In this document: piece after piece, positions 59,446 to 64,000 of the stretch
Layout of the letters: every line of letters begins with the position of its first letter
Position numbering within the stretch: position 1 is the first letter of the stretch
NCBI GenBank assembly: GCA_018389105.1
Contig: JACATO010002450.1
Location: 566,501-630,500, forward strand
Direction: 5' to 3'
DNA length: 64,000 bases
Source: Nautilus pompilius
Lineage: Eukaryota; Mollusca; Cephalopoda; Nautilida; Nautilidae
Position numbers and translations under genes: made by a program
Notes under the pieces: model-generated
What the model was told of the DNA's origin: nothing
What the model saw: only the letters and a program-made list of their open reading frames with translations
Databases searched by the model: none

Positions 59446-62400
59446 GTCAAAGTGCCAATGAAAAAAAAAAAGAAATGAAATTGTATGTTTTCATGTATAT
59501 AGTGAAACCCAAATGGAATAGTTCATATTAAAGAAGGAATTTTGAGCTAATAGCTTAACAAAGAAGTCTCCATCGCATTGTTTTAAGGAATGAATATCAA
59601 AACTCCAATATAAGAAATCATTTTATCTTATAATAAAGATAGCACTCAATTGCCAATATTTTTCTAACAGAAACATCTATCAAAATTGAACTTGCTTCTC
59701 ATTTAGGATTCTAATGCTCACATGTATTGTGTGTATTCTCCCACAACAGATAACCAAAATCTGCTATTTACTGAAATTTGTTTCACAAAAATTTTTATTT
59801 CAAAGAAAGCATGGGTCAAACCATAATGTATATTATTTCAGGAAACTTATCTAATGTAAAATAAACAAATGTAAAACATTAATTTATTTTTGTTTATGAA
59901 GACATTTCCAGTTTTTCCAAGCTATGCATTTATCATTAGTGTAGTACAGAAATAGAATTCAGACGTTTTCTTTTGTTGTTCAATAAAATAAAATAAATAT
60001 ATATTACACAGCATACTTTCAACAACATAAATTTACAGGTATCTTCCAAAATTCTTTGGGTTATCCAAAGTTCAACATCAGAAGTTGACTTGGATACATT
60101 AGACCCTATGCTACAACACAAACTGTAGTTCTCTAAAATAATGAACTTAACTCAGTATGCATTAAAAAATCACATTTATTGAAACAGATATGTAAAATTA
60201 TTATTTTAAAATATGAAACAAACAAATATATCTTTCTTTTAATCATATATCAAAGTTCATACTCCCAAAATGTTACAATAAACAGCCTTTCCTTTATTAT
60301 CTGACAATAAATTAGTAAAGTAATTAGCATCATTGATGATCAGTGACTTATGAAAAGAAATTCATGGTTTCTTAACACATACATAGCAAATTACATTTGG
60401 AACCAGTCACCCGGTCACCTGACAAACTTCAAGTTATAAAGAGAAATTAGCAAGTAAACTAAGCCTCGACTTAGAGCAAGTTTGAATTATCCAAACGTTT
60501 TTGATGAGAGAGATAAGCGTGTTGCTGCGAACTACATATCACTCTGAATCAAACAGTATATTTGAGTTATCGAGCCTACTGTGGAAATATATATAAGTAT
60601 TTTTTTATACAAAATACTCTTCCAGACCTTATTCTCAGTCATGCCTCGTCTTCCTTGTGTAGGTTTCAGTCTATGTATGAGATACAGTAGCATTGATTAA
60701 ACTTAACAATTAGGTTCACATCTCTGTCGCAACACTGGAGCCACTGCAGGAAAGTACAAAGCTTTCACCTCTGAATTAATTACTAGTAAATAATGCAATT
60801 TAACTGCTAGTTTCAAAAATGCAAACTAAAAAAAAAAATGAAAAATATTTTTACATGCGATTGGTAAAAATCAGATGGTTATTACTAATAAAAATTATTA
60901 TAAGAAGAGAAGTTTATTTATTTATTTTTTAAATATTTTCAAAAGGAACACTTGTAAAAAAAAAATAAACAAACAAACACCAGAAGCATTAACAAATTGT
61001 TTACAACATAAATCATGAATTATTATTATATTATTATCTTTTAGTCTATCACATGCATATAGTGTAAAATTTTTTTCTTTATTGAAGTATATGCCATACA
61101 CTTTTATTTGTGGTATAATATAATAATGTGATATAAAATTTCAGATAAATAAGATTTATATAATTCTAAATTGCCCAAAACGTACAAAAAAGAAAAAGAA
61201 TATATATATAATGCGTCAACGTCATTTTATATGCCTACCCTGCTATGATTTTTTGAATTCCTTAATTGTCACCATCAGATATAAGACTTATAGCCATTTC
61301 ATTTCCTCCAAGAGCCTTTTTATAATTATAAGCTTGGATAATACCAATGTATCACAGTCACTTCTTATTCTTAAGATTTTTTCTTCTGAAGCAGACTTAT
61401 TCAAATTCAGTATACATTTGAAATACCAACATATTTTATCATCGTTAAATAACCAACTATCTTTAGCTATGAAGATTCCAACACTCTCAGTTCAGTTTTC
61501 TGACCCCCCCCCACTATTATGCTCACTGAGAAAATCTGCTGTACCCAGGTGAGATTTTTGTCATCAGATTTTCCAGAGTGAAAAAAGAGACATGAAAAGT
61601 TTAGATTAAGCAAAATAACTTTCTATTTAAGTCAGTCAATGAGAAGACCAAAAGACCTCAGGTAAGACAAGGTAATGAATATATGTTTTAAAGCGGAAAG
61701 ACTAGAAAGATAATAAGGTAGGAGGAGAATGGCTGCAGTGAACAGGTGGTGGAGAGAAAATAACATCATTTTCTAAAACTATCTCAGAATGATTCCAAAA
61801 TTTACTAGAAACATATTTTTAATTTCAAATTTTTTACTTTATATTTACTACATTTTGTCTTCGCCATATAGAAAATATCTTGTTAACTTAGTAGTATGAT
61901 ATGACAACAACAGCACGTCAATTGTCCAATCCGTGTAATGATTAACCAGATATTTGACAGTTGAAATAAATCCTTTCTTTGCAAAGCAACATTTTATAAC
62001 AAATAAAAAGCTTGTAAGAGATAAGGGTTGTTTTTATATGAAGAGTTTGTGCTGATCATTTGATGAATAAAACCAACCATTTTTGATATATTTTTTTTAT
62101 CTTGTTGGTTGTTTAACTTTTGGAAACTAATGTATTTAATTTGCTGGACTAGTTATAAGTAACCATTTATCATTCTATCCCTCATCTTGAGTTCATAGAT
62201 TAGTTTTCAGGCCTGATCAAGCCAATTTTTTTTTTTTTCCATTTTAAAGATCAAGATTTCCTCAGAAAGATGCACATTATTTCCATATTCTTCTTCTACA
62301 CTGATTATAAACTCTCCCAGAACTCTGCAGAAAAACACATCTAACAATGTTGTCATTTCTCCTATAAAAGATGACACTGCCACAGACTGGAGTTTGTCTT

Positions 62401-64000
62401 AGAAAACTTAACATTAAAAGATGAGAGAGAAAGAAAGGGAAAGAGATGCCAGTAGCAATGGGTGGTCTGTTTAATATATGAAGCAGCTCTACTTCCTAGT
62501 CAGCTGCTGCTTTGTTATCACAAACACACACCAGGTTTATTTATTTCTGGTTTCCACCTATCCATAAATACCCAGATCAGCAAATCAAAGACCAAAAGCC
62601 CCATAGCTACACTTTCTCACATCATCATCATCAGAGGTTTACAGTTATTCAAATTCTTGATACTCCATCTAAACAACAAAAATACCCTTAGTTAACACTT
62701 CTTTAGTTAATAACATGCCTACGACATGCTTCCCCTTAGAAGTAGTACAAGTCTATAAATAAATAACACGCACAAATACTGCCACACATACTAATCTCTC
62801 ATATTTACCAAGTAAAAGTCACCTCCACATTGAATTTTTCTGATAGAGATGAAGTTTACATAAGATTTACCAGCACATTAAAAACACATTTTTTGCCAAT
62901 ATTGTCCAGGCAACTTGATCGATTCAGCATGTGCGTGTGTGTGTGTGCATGCATCTACATTTTTAAAATTAAGATGTTTTAATATTTTTTTCAGAAATTA
63001 AAATTTAAGAGCATTCAAAACCCCTGATGTAGATAGCTGCACCAATATTTTTGAATTTTCAAAAATAATAATTAGAAAAAAAGAAAAAAAAACAGTGTTA
63101 GTACATCTTTTACAGTTCTTATATCTTTTGCTTCACTTCTCACATAAATCTGTTCTGGTATAGTTTCTTTAACATTTAAATGCTCTTCTGTTACAAGTAA
63201 AAATGTGAAAACTACTAAGTGACACGGAACTGATGGTATAATAAATAAAATTCCCCACATAAAAAGAATAATGCAGTTAAAATCAGTATAACTACAAAAA
63301 ATATATATAACAAAAACAGACAAATCAACCAATTTGAAAGCTCTCCCAAAAGAAGTCTGTTTACTGATTCAAACCTCCAAACGTTTTCCCTCAAATGTTA
63401 CTAAGACATTTTCTTCATCTTGTCTTCACAAGAAAACAGGAATTTCTCATTCAAAATAAGTCATTAATCAAACATCTCAAGTAATAAGTGTTCAACAAAC
63501 AGATCTGCTAAGTATCAGATTATCCATTATACATGCTGATTCCAGTAATTTCCCATGCTAATGTGGGTGCAGATTCCTTCCTTGTAGGATTTGGAATTAA
63601 AATAAATTTAAATACAACAAAAACTACAAGCTAAAAACACAGATCAGAAATGTGTGCCAAAACAAGCCAATTATACCAGAACTTTTTAATCCACTCTTAT
63701 ACATAAGGTATTCACTCTATAAAATAATAATTATTATTTATTAAAAACTGCTTGGATGAATTCTCTCTACCTGAGACAAGAAAAAAGAAATCATCAACAG
63801 CTCTTTGAAATATAATTAAATGTGAAAAAAGGAAATATCTTGAGTAGAAAAGAGTTATCCAGGAAAGACAACTAAATATTTTCTCAATTTGTATTGGTCA
63901 TCTCAAAGCTTAACTGGTCTGAAATAACAAAACACTCTTTTGTAAATGCAAAAATTAAGGACTTTTCACAGAGTTTTTCCTAAACGAGAGAGAACCTTCA
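59446..64000. other. Right flank, nothing recognised
   Basis: AT-rich DNA with short low-complexity tracts (GT near 62,935, AT-rich runs near 61,200). No TRPM N-terminal exon, transposase or RNA gene was recognised on either strand. Confidence 0.5.

Noticed and set aside
63072-63332. 86-codon minus-strand hydrophobic frame as a possible TRPM S1 exon
   Set aside because: Hydrophobic character comes from AT-rich codons; no TRPM motif and no convincing splice sites.
1-64000. Retroviral or LTR/LINE reverse-transcriptase sequences
   Set aside because: I looked for reverse-transcriptase, protease and integrase motifs in the reading frames and saw none; the recognisable elements with coding remnants are DNA transposons.

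Overview
The window is AT-rich animal genomic DNA with long introns, GT/AG splice sites, many microsatellites and many decayed DNA transposons. Parts of two conserved multi-exon genes and one intact single-exon gene can be read. The transposon mix (ZBED-like and GTF2IRD2-like hAT, Tigger/pogo, mariner, piggyBac), the intron sizes and the divergent single-exon neuropeptide-type GPCR fit a lophotrochozoan, most likely a mollusc and possibly a cephalopod. This is inference; nothing here identifies the species. No bacterial operon, rRNA, CRISPR array or reverse-transcriptase gene was seen.

Layout. (1) Positions 1-13,030, minus strand: the first five coding exons of VPS45, a Sec1/Munc18 protein of endosomal SNARE trafficking. 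They run from the start codon at 13,030 to 421, and the gene leaves the window on the left. A CpG-rich block around and upstream of the start looks like its promoter. Its introns hold a near-complete hAT element (601-3773, perfect 8-bp target duplication), an internally deleted GTF2IRD2-type hAT (6484-7880) and a decayed element of an unrecognised family (about 10,395-11,990). (2) 13.0-22.6 kb: intergenic, with an unrecognised 152-codon reading frame, an ATT microsatellite and a Tigger remnant that keeps only the two ends of its transposase. (3) 22,709-35,911, minus strand: the last six coding exons of a TRPM cation channel (part of the transmembrane core through S6, TRP helix, coiled coil and a long Ser/Thr-rich tail with no alpha-kinase). 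Its introns hold a mariner copy and two copies of an unclassified repeat of about 450 bp. (4) 36-58 kb: no convincing upstream TRPM exon; instead a series of hAT, Tigger, pogo, SINE-like, mariner (with a nested hAT MITE) and piggyBac remnants, plus three copies of a 63-bp palindromic repeat. (5) 58,166-59,317, plus strand: an intact class A GPCR in one exon. (6) 59.4-64 kb: nothing recognised.

The three host genes do not form a functional cluster. VPS45 is a housekeeping trafficking gene with a CpG-rich promoter. TRPM and the GPCR are signalling genes on opposite strands. Because the TRPM 5' exons are not found up to 64 kb, the GPCR may lie inside a TRPM intron longer than 28 kb. I found no convincing new multi-gene system. 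The least explained items are the 63-bp palindromic repeat family, the ~450-bp repeat shared by two TRPM introns, the unrecognised transposon-like family at 10.4-12 kb and the unassigned reading frame at 14.4-14.9 kb.
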